From Desulfobacterales bacterium (GTDB taxonomy: Bacteria > Desulfobacterota > Desulfobacteria > Desulfobacterales > JASFBJ01): a stretch of DNA of 12,365 nucleotides. The number at the start of each line of letters is the position of its first letter. Position 1 is the stretch's first letter. The notes beneath the pieces were generated by a model, which was given only the letters and a program-made list of their open reading frames with translations, ran no database searches and was not told the origin of the DNA. This document shows, piece after piece, positions 6,752 to 12,365 of the stretch. Made by a program: the position numbers and the translations under genes. The stretch lies in NCBI GenBank assembly GCA_030149585.1, contig JASFBJ010000083.1:1-12365 (forward strand). Direction: 5' to 3'.

Positions 6752-7079
6752 CTGAATTTTATTAATAACGTTGCTATATATGAGAGGGTAAAATAAGTTT
6801 AGCAAAAAAAAACAGAAAAATTAACGAGTTATATCCAAAACCAGCTAAATGCCTGAATAATAAATCCCATGGTAATTTTATTTGCCATAATAAAATAAAC
6901 TTTAACAGAGGTCTAACTATCTGTCAATAATGAACAACAGAGCCGTTTATCAGCATAAATATAATTTCTTTCAGATATCGAGTTATATTTTTTATAAAGA
7001 GCGTGAAGCATAAAAAAGTATTGCAGTTTAACCTTTATCAAAATATAAAAATCATTTTAAATTATTAAAAGGAGTAGTT
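6752..7079. other. Divergent intergenic region between the FHA-SLT operon and the ABC operon
   Basis: These 328 bases are very AT-rich and contain no plausible gene. They hold the predicted ABC-operon promoter near the right end, an AT-only 8-bp inverted repeat (6875-6882 with 6889-6896, 6-base loop), and two copies of CGAGTTATAT (from 6825 and from 6979). I saw no convincing promoter for the minus-strand operon. The best candidate, TTGCTA (plus 6800-6805) with CATATA 17 bases on, matches only 3/6 at -10. Confidence 0.6.
7021..7049 (+). promoter_or_regulatory. Probable promoter of the peptide ABC operon
   Basis: TTGCAG (7021-7026) and TATAAA (7044-7049) are separated by exactly 17 bases. The predicted transcription start near 7056 leaves a short leader of about 25 bases containing AAAAGGAG (7067-7074), five bases before the ATG at 7080. 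Confidence 0.5.
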
Positions 7080-8900
7080 ATGAAACTTCCCTTTTCGCTC
7101 CGCTGTTTTTTGTGTTTTTTAACAGGAGTGGGTATATTTTTAAGCTCGAATGTTCTGGCCGCCCCTGTCCTGCCGGATAATATTGAATGGCTGACTAATA
7201 CAAATGATCCTGTTTTTTCATCTGGGGATGCCAAAAAAGGGGGAACATTGCGATCTGCAATTCTAAGCTTTCCCTTAACATTTCGTGTGGTGGGACCGGA
7301 TTCAAATTCAAGTTTTCGGAGTGCCATTCTTGATAATCAGCTCTCCCTTATTGGAATTCATCCAAACACGCTCAATATTATCCCTGAAATTGCAACCCAC
7401 TGGGCCTTTGGCAAAGATAAAAAGAGCATGTATTTTAAAATTAATCCTTTGGCCCGCTGGTCGGACGGGAAACCGGTGATTGCCGCTGATTTTGCCTATA
7501 CCCTGGAATTTATGAGGTCCAAACAGATCATAGCTCCCTGGTATAATGATTATTATACTCGTGAAATAGATAAAATAATCATTTATGATGATTTGACACT
7601 GGCGGTTATCAGCACAAAGGCCCAGCCTGATCTGTATCTGAAAATAGGTTTATCACCTACCCCGCGTCATTATTACGGCCGGCTTGGCAAGGATTTTATA
7701 AAGAAATTTAACTGGAAAATCGTTCCCAACACCGGCCCCTATCAGATCTCAAAATTTAAAAAGGGAAAATTTGTCCAATTCAAACATAAAAAGGATTGGT
7801 GGGCCAAAGATCTTCGCTATTTTAAAAATCGCTTTAATGTGGATAAGGTAATCTTTACTGTTATCAGAGACCATAATCTTATTTGGGAATATTTTAAAAA
7901 AGGGCGTATTGATGTCTTTGGCATGACTTTACCTAAATTCTGGCATGTAAAATCCAACACAGCAGTTGTTAAAAATGGCTATGTTCAGCGTATCTGGTTT
8001 TTTAATGATACACAGCGATCAGCCACAGGTTTATGGCTTAACCGGGATCGGAAGATCTTCAAAGATCCTGATATTTGCTATGCCTTTGCCCATGCCATGA
8101 ATATTGAAAAAATTATAAACAAGGTGCTGAGGGGAGATTATTTTCGGCTTGAGCACGGATTTGTGGGATATGGCCAATACTCCAATAATAGTATCAGGGC
8201 CAGACGGTTTAGTCTGCCAAGGGTTGTTCAATATATGGAGAAAAACGGCTGGCTAAGGGGAACCGATGGCATCTGGCATAAAGGCAATATACGATTTTCA
8301 GTTGGGGTTTCATACAGTCAGGAAGCCCATACACCCAGGCTGGTGGTCTTAAAAGAGGAGGCCAAAAAAGCAGGTATTGAATTAAATCTTCAACGCCTGG
8401 ATCCTGCAGCAGCCTATAAAAAAATAATAGAAAAAAAACATGACGTAGCCTGGATGGGCTGGAGCACCTCTTTAAGGCCACAATTCTGGGAACATTTTCA
8501 TTCCGAAAACGCCCATAAGCCTCAAACCAATAATATCACCAATACTGATGATTCTGAAATGGATATTCTGATAGATGCATACCGGGATTCGCTGGAAGAA
8601 AGTGAACGAATTGATCTTGCCAGGCGGATTGAAGCTAAAATTCATGACCTTGGAGCCTTTATTCCAACCTTTATGGTTCCGTATGTAAGGCAGGCTTATT
8701 GGCGTGGCTGGTGCTTACCAAAGGTCCCGGGCACAAAAAATTCCAACACCCTGTTTGATCCTTTCAGCACTTCCACAGGCGGATTATTCTGGTTTGACAA
8801 AGAGCTTTACGAGGAAACCAAAAACGCCTTGAAAAAAAAGAAACCATTTAAACCTGTAACTTTGATAGATGAAACATTCAAAAAAAGCAGCCCAAACTGA
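7080..8900 (+). CDS. Family 5 extracellular solute-binding protein of a peptide-type ABC importer (YejA/DppA-like)
   Basis: A 606-residue periplasmic binding protein that should capture oligopeptides or similar ligands and deliver them to an ABC permease. Residues 1-27 form a signal peptide ending NVLA-AP; no lipobox cysteine is seen at the cleavage site. KKGGTLRSA (52-60) begins the mature fold, WSDGKPVIAADFAYTLEF (127-144) is the family 5 signature region, and NTGPYQI (217-223) is the usual hinge-side motif. Length and the C-terminal GGLFWFD fit the large YejA-like branch better than DppA or OppA, but ligand identity cannot be read from sequence. AAAAGGAG lies five bases before the ATG. It heads an operon with two ATPase genes, the next starting 11 bases after its stop. 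It could also bind a non-peptide ligand such as a siderophore or a peptide antibiotic. Confidence 0.92.
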   Translation: MKLPFSLRCFLCFLTGVGIFLSSNVLAAPVLPDNIEWLTNTNDPVFSSGDAKKGGTLRSAILSFPLTFRVVGPDSNSSFRSAILDNQLSLIGIHPNTLNIIPEIATHWAFGKDKKSMYFKINPLARWSDGKPVIAADFAYTLEFMRSKQIIAPWYNDYYTREIDKIIIYDDLTLAVISTKAQPDLYLKIGLSPTPRHYYGRLGKDFIKKFNWKIVPNTGPYQISKFKKGKFVQFKHKKDWWAKDLRYFKNRFNVDKVIFTVIRDHNLIWEYFKKGRIDVFGMTLPKFWHVKSNTAVVKNGYVQRIWFFNDTQRSATGLWLNRDRKIFKDPDICYAFAHAMNIEKIINKVLRGDYFRLEHGFVGYGQYSNNSIRARRFSLPRVVQYMEKNGWLRGTDGIWHKGNIRFSVGVSYSQEAHTPRLVVLKEEAKKAGIELNLQRLDPAAAYKKIIEKKHDVAWMGWSTSLRPQFWEHFHSENAHKPQTNNITNTDDSEMDILIDAYRDSLEESERIDLARRIEAKIHDLGAFIPTFMVPYVRQAYWRGWCLPKVPGTKNSNTLFDPFSTSTGGLFWFDKELYEETKNALKKKKPFKPVTLIDETFKKSSPN

Positions 8901-8911
8901 TAGAATTGAGG

Positions 8912-9901
8912 ATGAAATTAACAGATAAAATAATCTTAAGGGTCGAAGATTTGACAGTTGCCTTTGATACTGAAGCCGGCAAGGTTAGAGCAATTGAAAA
9001 TGTCGGGTTTGAGCTGGAAAAAGGTACCTTTTTAGGGATTGTAGGTGAATCCGGATGTGGCAAGAGTGTAACCGCTCTTACTATAATGCGACTTCTGCCT
9101 CAGCCCGCAGGTGTTATTGAAAAAGGCCATATTCTCCTTGACCGAACTGATCTTCTTGAACTGTCTGTGGAAAAAATGCAAAAAGTTCGCGGGAATCAAA
9201 TCGCCATGATTTTTCAAGAACCCATGACTGCTTTAAATCCTGTTCATAAAATTGGTCGTCAGTTAAGTGAAGTTTTTCAGATTCATTATCCTGAATTAAA
9301 TCAAAATCAGGTAAAGAAAAAATCAGTGGCCCTGCTTCAAAAAGTGGGGATTCCCGAACCTGAAATGCGCCTTGCAGATTATCCTCACCAAATTTCCGGA
9401 GGCATGCGCCAGCGGGTTATGATTGCCATGGCCCTGGCTGGTCAGCCCGAAATCCTGATCGCTGATGAACCAACTACGGCTCTGGATGTAACGATTCAAG
9501 CCCAGATTCTGGAACTTTTAAAAACCATCCAGCAGGAAACGGCAATGTCTGTTATTTTGATTACCCATGATCTCGCGGTAATTGCCGAGACCTGTGATAA
9601 AGTGGTGGTCATGTATGCAGGCAAAATTGTGGAAACCGCACCTGTGATTGAACTTTTTCAAAATCCAAAACATCCTTATACTCAAGGATTACTCAATTCC
9701 ATACCACGCCTTACAACAAAACCTAAAACCCGTTTAAAAATAATTGAAGGTATGGTGCCAAGCCTTTTGAATATGCCGGCAGGCTGCTGCTTTCATAATC
9801 GCTGCCCCCTGGCAAAACCAATATGTCAAACCACATTACCCATGCCGGCACATTTTAGTAAAAATCATATGGTTAAATGCCACCTGTACTCTGGAGACTG
9901 A
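8912..9901 (+). CDS. Peptide ABC importer ATP-binding subunit, DppD/OppD type
   Basis: A 329-residue cytoplasmic ATPase that would power import through a permease pair. From the ATG at 8912: Walker A GESGCGKS (45-52), Q-loop FQEPMTALNP (101-110), signature SGGMRQR (162-168), Walker B with catalytic pair Asp185-Glu186 in LIADEPTTALD, and switch His219 in THD. All are intact. The C-terminal extension with GCCFHNRCPLAKPIC (291-305) is the oligo_HPY region of the Dpp/Opp family, whose cysteines in related proteins bind an Fe-S cluster. The start is uncertain: TTG at 8906 would add two residues, and GAGG lies directly against the ATG, so translation probably depends on coupling to the upstream gene. 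It is followed after three bases by the second ATPase. No permease gene is present on either side. Confidence 0.92.
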   Translation: MKLTDKIILRVEDLTVAFDTEAGKVRAIENVGFELEKGTFLGIVGESGCGKSVTALTIMRLLPQPAGVIEKGHILLDRTDLLELSVEKMQKVRGNQIAMIFQEPMTALNPVHKIGRQLSEVFQIHYPELNQNQVKKKSVALLQKVGIPEPEMRLADYPHQISGGMRQRVMIAMALAGQPEILIADEPTTALDVTIQAQILELLKTIQQETAMSVILITHDLAVIAETCDKVVVMYAGKIVETAPVIELFQNPKHPYTQGLLNSIPRLTTKPKTRLKIIEGMVPSLLNMPAGCCFHNRCPLAKPICQTTLPMPAHFSKNHMVKCHLYSGD

Positions 9902-9904
9902 TAA

Positions 9905-10894
9905 GTGGGAATGGATCAATCTGAAATCTTATTAAAAGTTGATCATCTGAAAATGCATTTTCCCATTTACGGGGGAATATTTAAACATCAAATCGGAAAA
10001 GTTTATGCAGTTGACGATGTATCTTTTTCAATTGAAGCCGGACGGACTTTGGGCCTGGTAGGAGAATCAGGCTGCGGCAAAACCACTTTGGGCCGCAGCA
10101 TTATCCGGCTGTATGAACCCACTGGAGGAAAGGTTTTTTTTAAGGGGAAAAATATTTTAGAAATGAGCCGGAAGAAACTGCTCAAATTAAGACCGGACAT
10201 TCAAATGATTTTCCAGGACCCTTTTGAATCTTTGAATGCCAGGCACACTATTGGTGATATCCTGGCTGAACCTTTTATTATCCACAAGCATGTCTCTTTT
10301 CTTGAGCGGAGTCAAAAGGTCAAAAAACTTTTATCTCAAGTTGGTCTGCCAAAAGATGCCTTGAATCGTTTTCCACATGAATTTTCAGGGGGTCAGCGTC
10401 AAAGGATAGGAATTGCCAGAGCTATTGCCTTAAAACCCAAAATAATTATCTGTGATGAGCCTGTTTCAGCCCTTGATGTCTCAATTCAATCCCAGATTAT
10501 AAATTTATTATTGGAGCTTCAGCAGAATATGCAGCTAACCTGTCTTTTCATTGCCCATGATCTGGCAGTGGTCAAACATGTATCAGACCATATTGCCGTG
10601 ATGTATCTGGGCAAAATTGTGGAATACGCCAGGGCCGAAGCACTTTATCAAAATCCCAGGCATCCGTACACCCAGGCTTTAATCAATGCCATACCAGTTC
10701 CTGATCCGTGTCAGGCCAGAAAGAAAAAAATCCTTGCTGGGGATGTTCCTTCCCCTGCCAATCCACCAACAGGGTGCAGTTTTCATACCCGGTGCGAGCG
10801 TGCAACAGCTATCTGTAAAACAAAAGAACCATCATTAAAAATAATAGATCCTGATAAAGATAATTTACACCAGGCTGCCTGTCATTATCTTTAA
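9905..10894 (+). CDS. Peptide ABC importer ATP-binding subunit, DppF/OppF type
   Basis: A 329-residue ATPase expected to pair with the preceding subunit as a heterodimer. Landmarks: Walker A GESGCGKTT (53-61), Q-loop FQDPFESLN (103-111), signature SGGQRQR (161-167), Walker B ending in Asp184-Glu185, switch His218 in AHD, and the oligo_HPY tail with GCSFHTRCERATAIC (290-304). The IYGGIFKHQIGKVYAVDDVSF segment (21-41) with its insertion before the Walker A strand is typical of the F-type subunit. GTG at 9905 is chosen because GGAG (9893-9896), inside the end of the upstream gene, is eight bases away; the ATG at 9911 is an alternative that loses two residues. The stop lies nine bases from the stop of the convergent lysine-rich gene, and no terminator hairpin is visible between them. 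Confidence 0.92.
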   Translation: MGMDQSEILLKVDHLKMHFPIYGGIFKHQIGKVYAVDDVSFSIEAGRTLGLVGESGCGKTTLGRSIIRLYEPTGGKVFFKGKNILEMSRKKLLKLRPDIQMIFQDPFESLNARHTIGDILAEPFIIHKHVSFLERSQKVKKLLSQVGLPKDALNRFPHEFSGGQRQRIGIARAIALKPKIIICDEPVSALDVSIQSQIINLLLELQQNMQLTCLFIAHDLAVVKHVSDHIAVMYLGKIVEYARAEALYQNPRHPYTQALINAIPVPDPCQARKKKILAGDVPSPANPPTGCSFHTRCERATAICKTKEPSLKIIDPDKDNLHQAACHYL

Positions 10895-10903
10895 AAATAA
10901 AAT

Positions 10904-11899
10904 TTAATGGCCGGACTTTTTTTCCTGCTTATTTGCCTTTTCTTTTGTTGAAATCTTTTTTTCTTTAACTGCTGTTTTTTTTGTCTTTACGACCTTTTCT
11001 TTTTTCTTTAATGCTGACAGATCTGCTTTGGAAACAGCAATCAGATGTTTAATATTATCAAGGCGCGACTGAACAGCATCACGCGATTTACGATCAGTAC
11101 TAAAGGTCATGGCCTGATTAAGAAGTTCTTTATTCTTTTGAAGATCAGGAATTTCAGCTTCGTGTATTAAAGAATCAGCTTTATTAAGCTGATAATTAAA
11201 AGCCATGGGGAAAAGCTCTTTTTTAGAGTAGGTCTCTTTTATCATTTCAGGAGCTTTAATTCCTGGAAGGGCGATGAGCAGTTTTTCTCCAAGCGGAGCA
11301 AATTTGCCCTGCCAGATTTCAACTCCATTTTTATCGGTTTTAAGATAATAGTTGGAGCTATTTGAAAAACTTGCTATCACTATCATAATTAGAATAGCAA
11401 CCACGCCGGCGGCTAAAATTTTTATTGATTTGTCCACTGGTTCTGATTCCTTTTGTTGTTTTGGGGGATCAAACGAGACCACAACATTTTCCGCAGCGGC
11501 TTTTTCAGCAGCAGCTTTTTCGGCAGCAGCTTTTTCAGCAACAGCTTTTTCGGCAGCGGCTTTTTCAGCAGCAGCTTTTTCGGCAGCAACTTTTTCAGCA
11601 GCGACTTTTATGGCTTTAATATCAAATTTTTGAAATAGAAGCGCTTTGATCCGTTTAATTTCATCTTCGCTTTCAGCAGAAATAAAAGGAGGGGCAATAT
11701 TATTTATCGTTTCCTGTTGAGGCCTGACATAGGGTTTGTCCACTGTTTTTAGCTCAAATTTCCTAAATAAAAGTTCCTTAAGCGTAACTTTTTTTGATTT
11801 AGGCACAGCTTTTTTTTTTACAGAAGCATTATCCGACTGTTTTTTGATAGTATTTTTTTTCTTTTTGGAGGTTGATTTTATTAAACTTTTTTTCCCCAT
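10904..11899 (-). CDS. Lysine-rich single-pass membrane protein with an Ala-Glu-Lys repeat rod
   Basis: I do not recognise this 331-residue protein. From the ATG at 11899 it shows a very basic N-terminal tail (1-37), a motif LKELLFRKFELK (40-51) that recurs as IKALLFQKFDIK (84-95), an AEKAA repeat (about 100-137) expected to form a continuous helix or coiled coil, one membrane span (about 159-178), a C-terminal domain of about 115 residues beginning NYYLKTDKNGVEIWQG, and a lysine-rich tail (298-331). By the positive-inside rule the N-terminal region is cytoplasmic and the C-terminal domain periplasmic. The repeat resembles the TolA stalk in composition only, and TolA has its rod outside. AAAAGGAG five bases before ATG 11899 fixes the start, making the in-frame GTG at 11938 unlikely. 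The basic tails might bind nucleic acid or acidic surfaces, which is speculative. Confidence 0.8.
   Translation of the reverse strand: MGKKSLIKSTSKKKKNTIKKQSDNASVKKKAVPKSKKVTLKELLFRKFELKTVDKPYVRPQQETINNIAPPFISAESEDEIKRIKALLFQKFDIKAIKVAAEKVAAEKAAAEKAAAEKAVAEKAAAEKAAAEKAAAENVVVSFDPPKQQKESEPVDKSIKILAAGVVAILIMIVIASFSNSSNYYLKTDKNGVEIWQGKFAPLGEKLLIALPGIKAPEMIKETYSKKELFPMAFNYQLNKADSLIHEAEIPDLQKNKELLNQAMTFSTDRKSRDAVQSRLDNIKHLIAVSKADLSALKKKEKVVKTKKTAVKEKKISTKEKANKQEKKSGH
11487..11606. repeat. Tandem repeat, eight copies of a 15-bp unit, inside a coding sequence
   Basis: Plus-strand units of the form TTTTC(A/G)GCAGC(A/G)(G/A)CT repeat every 15 bases and remain in frame with the minus-strand gene, coding for the AEKAA rod. 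After the first unit (TTTTCC), the sixth base alternates A, G, A, G strictly, so the array also has a 30-bp higher-order period. Confidence 0.9.
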
Positions 11900-12207
11900 G
11901 AGAACTCCTTTTATTAACACACGATTTTTAAGAAACACGACTTTTTTCAGATATTATTCTGTATGATAATTCGTTATTAAATTATTATATTATGAGGTTC
12001 CCTATAAACGATAGAGCGCAATTTGTAAACATTTTTTTAAATCTAATGGAGCCGGGCCAATTATATGTATTGATTAAGGTGTGTTGAATGAGCGGCTATT
12101 TGCACAGATAATTCTTGACAAATATTTTCATATATACAGAAAATACCTTGGATATAATCAATCAAATCATCATAGATAAAATTTAAATAAATAATGAGGG
12201 GAAAATC
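11900..12207. other. Divergent intergenic region before the right-edge gene
   Basis: These 308 bases contain no credible gene. TTGACA (12115-12120) lacks a good -10 at 16-18 bases, while a perfect TATAAT (12153-12158) lacks a -35 at its own proper distance, so the promoter for the plus-strand gene is present but not cleanly assigned. ATTNTTGACAAAT here (from 12111) matches the segment at 761 upstream of the PxxKW gene. No hairpin terminator was seen. Confidence 0.5.
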
Positions 12208-12365
12208 ATGAAGGGCGCATTAATTATTATAATTTTGATAACTCTGCTTATTATTGGAATTCTTATGATAAAAAATTATAACTCCGGTGTAACAAAGGAT
12301 TCCGTCATAAAAAAAGAGGCAATTGAAATGACTAAAGAGATTGCGGAAAAAGCCAACAAGGCAAC
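12208..12365 (+). CDS. Small membrane-anchored protein, 5' part only
   Basis: The first 52 codons of a gene that continues past the right edge. Residues 1-22 hold an N-terminal hydrophobic segment (ALIIIILITLLIIGILMI) after a single Lys, with no signal-peptidase motif, so it is probably a membrane anchor. The remainder is charged and predicted helical (KEAIEMTKEIAEKANKA). GAGGGG lies six bases before the ATG at 12208. I do not recognise a family, and too little of the gene is present to infer function. Confidence 0.7.
   Translation, partial: MKGALIIIILITLLIIGILMIKNYNSGVTKDSVIKKEAIEMTKEIAEKANKA

Noticed and set aside
6752..6805. TTG-started N-terminal extension of the FHA-transglycosylase
   Set aside because: No Shine-Dalgarno sequence before the TTG and the 18 added residues look non-coding; the ATG at 6751 directly precedes the conserved part.
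6875..6896. AT-only inverted repeat as a terminator or operator
   Set aside because: An 8-bp A/T stem is expected by chance in such AT-rich DNA, and no T tract or promoter overlap supports a role.
11487..11606. CRISPR-like array
   Set aside because: The repeats are contiguous 15-bp units without spacers, stay in frame, and are fully explained by a coding repeat.
11352..11633. Plus-strand phenylalanine/alanine-rich reading frames across the repeat
   Set aside because: They are antisense shadows of the repeat in the minus-strand gene, which has a proper ribosome site and membrane span.
10904..11899. TolA assignment for the Ala-Glu-Lys repeat protein
   Set aside because: TolA has its membrane span at the N-terminus and the rod after it; here the rod precedes the span, and no Tol genes are adjacent.

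Overview
The window reads as a chromosomal segment of a moderately AT-rich anaerobic Deltaproteobacterium (Desulfobacterota, probably Desulfobacterales). This rests on the small PxxKW-type cysteine-rich protein, which I know mainly from sulfate-reducing lineages, together with a crotonase, a type Ic aspartate aminotransferase and a YfaZ-like outer-membrane protein. The assignment is an inference from gene content; no rRNA or other phylogenetic marker is present. I found no tRNA, rRNA, CRISPR array, transposase or integrase.

Layout. 1-690 (-): 5' part of a crotonase-fold enoyl-CoA hydratase/isomerase, cut by the left edge. 859-1137 (+): 92-aa nine-cysteine PxxKW protein with an exceptionally long Shine-Dalgarno sequence, followed by a strong hairpin terminator shared with the convergent aminotransferase at 1203-2468 (-). 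2744-3355 (+): YfaZ-type beta-barrel protein. Its stop codon overlaps that of the convergent operon 3352-6751 (-). That operon has two genes one base apart: FHA-TM-lytic transglycosylase, then a membrane-anchored caspase-like/PEGA/SUMF1 protein. 7080-10894 (+): a peptide-type ABC uptake operon with a family 5 binding protein and two ATPases but no permease genes. 10904-11899 (-): a lysine-rich single-pass membrane protein with a 15-bp tandem repeat coding for an Ala-Glu-Lys rod. 12208-12365 (+): start of a small membrane-anchored protein cut by the right edge.

The most interesting part is the two-gene operon at 3352-6751. The first product has an apparently intact phosphothreonine-binding FHA domain on the cytoplasmic side, one membrane span, and a periplasmic murein-cleaving domain. 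The second is anchored by an N-terminal span and exposes a caspase fold whose catalytic cysteine is replaced by serine, then a PEGA domain and a SUMF1 domain without the formylglycine-generating cysteines. I infer an envelope complex that couples cytoplasmic Thr phosphorylation to peptidoglycan remodelling, with the second protein acting as a binding scaffold. No kinase or phosphatase gene is in the window.

The remaining genes look like ordinary metabolism and transport. The ABC operon must obtain its membrane subunits from elsewhere. Most neighbouring genes are divergent or tightly convergent, so long operons are limited to the two named above.
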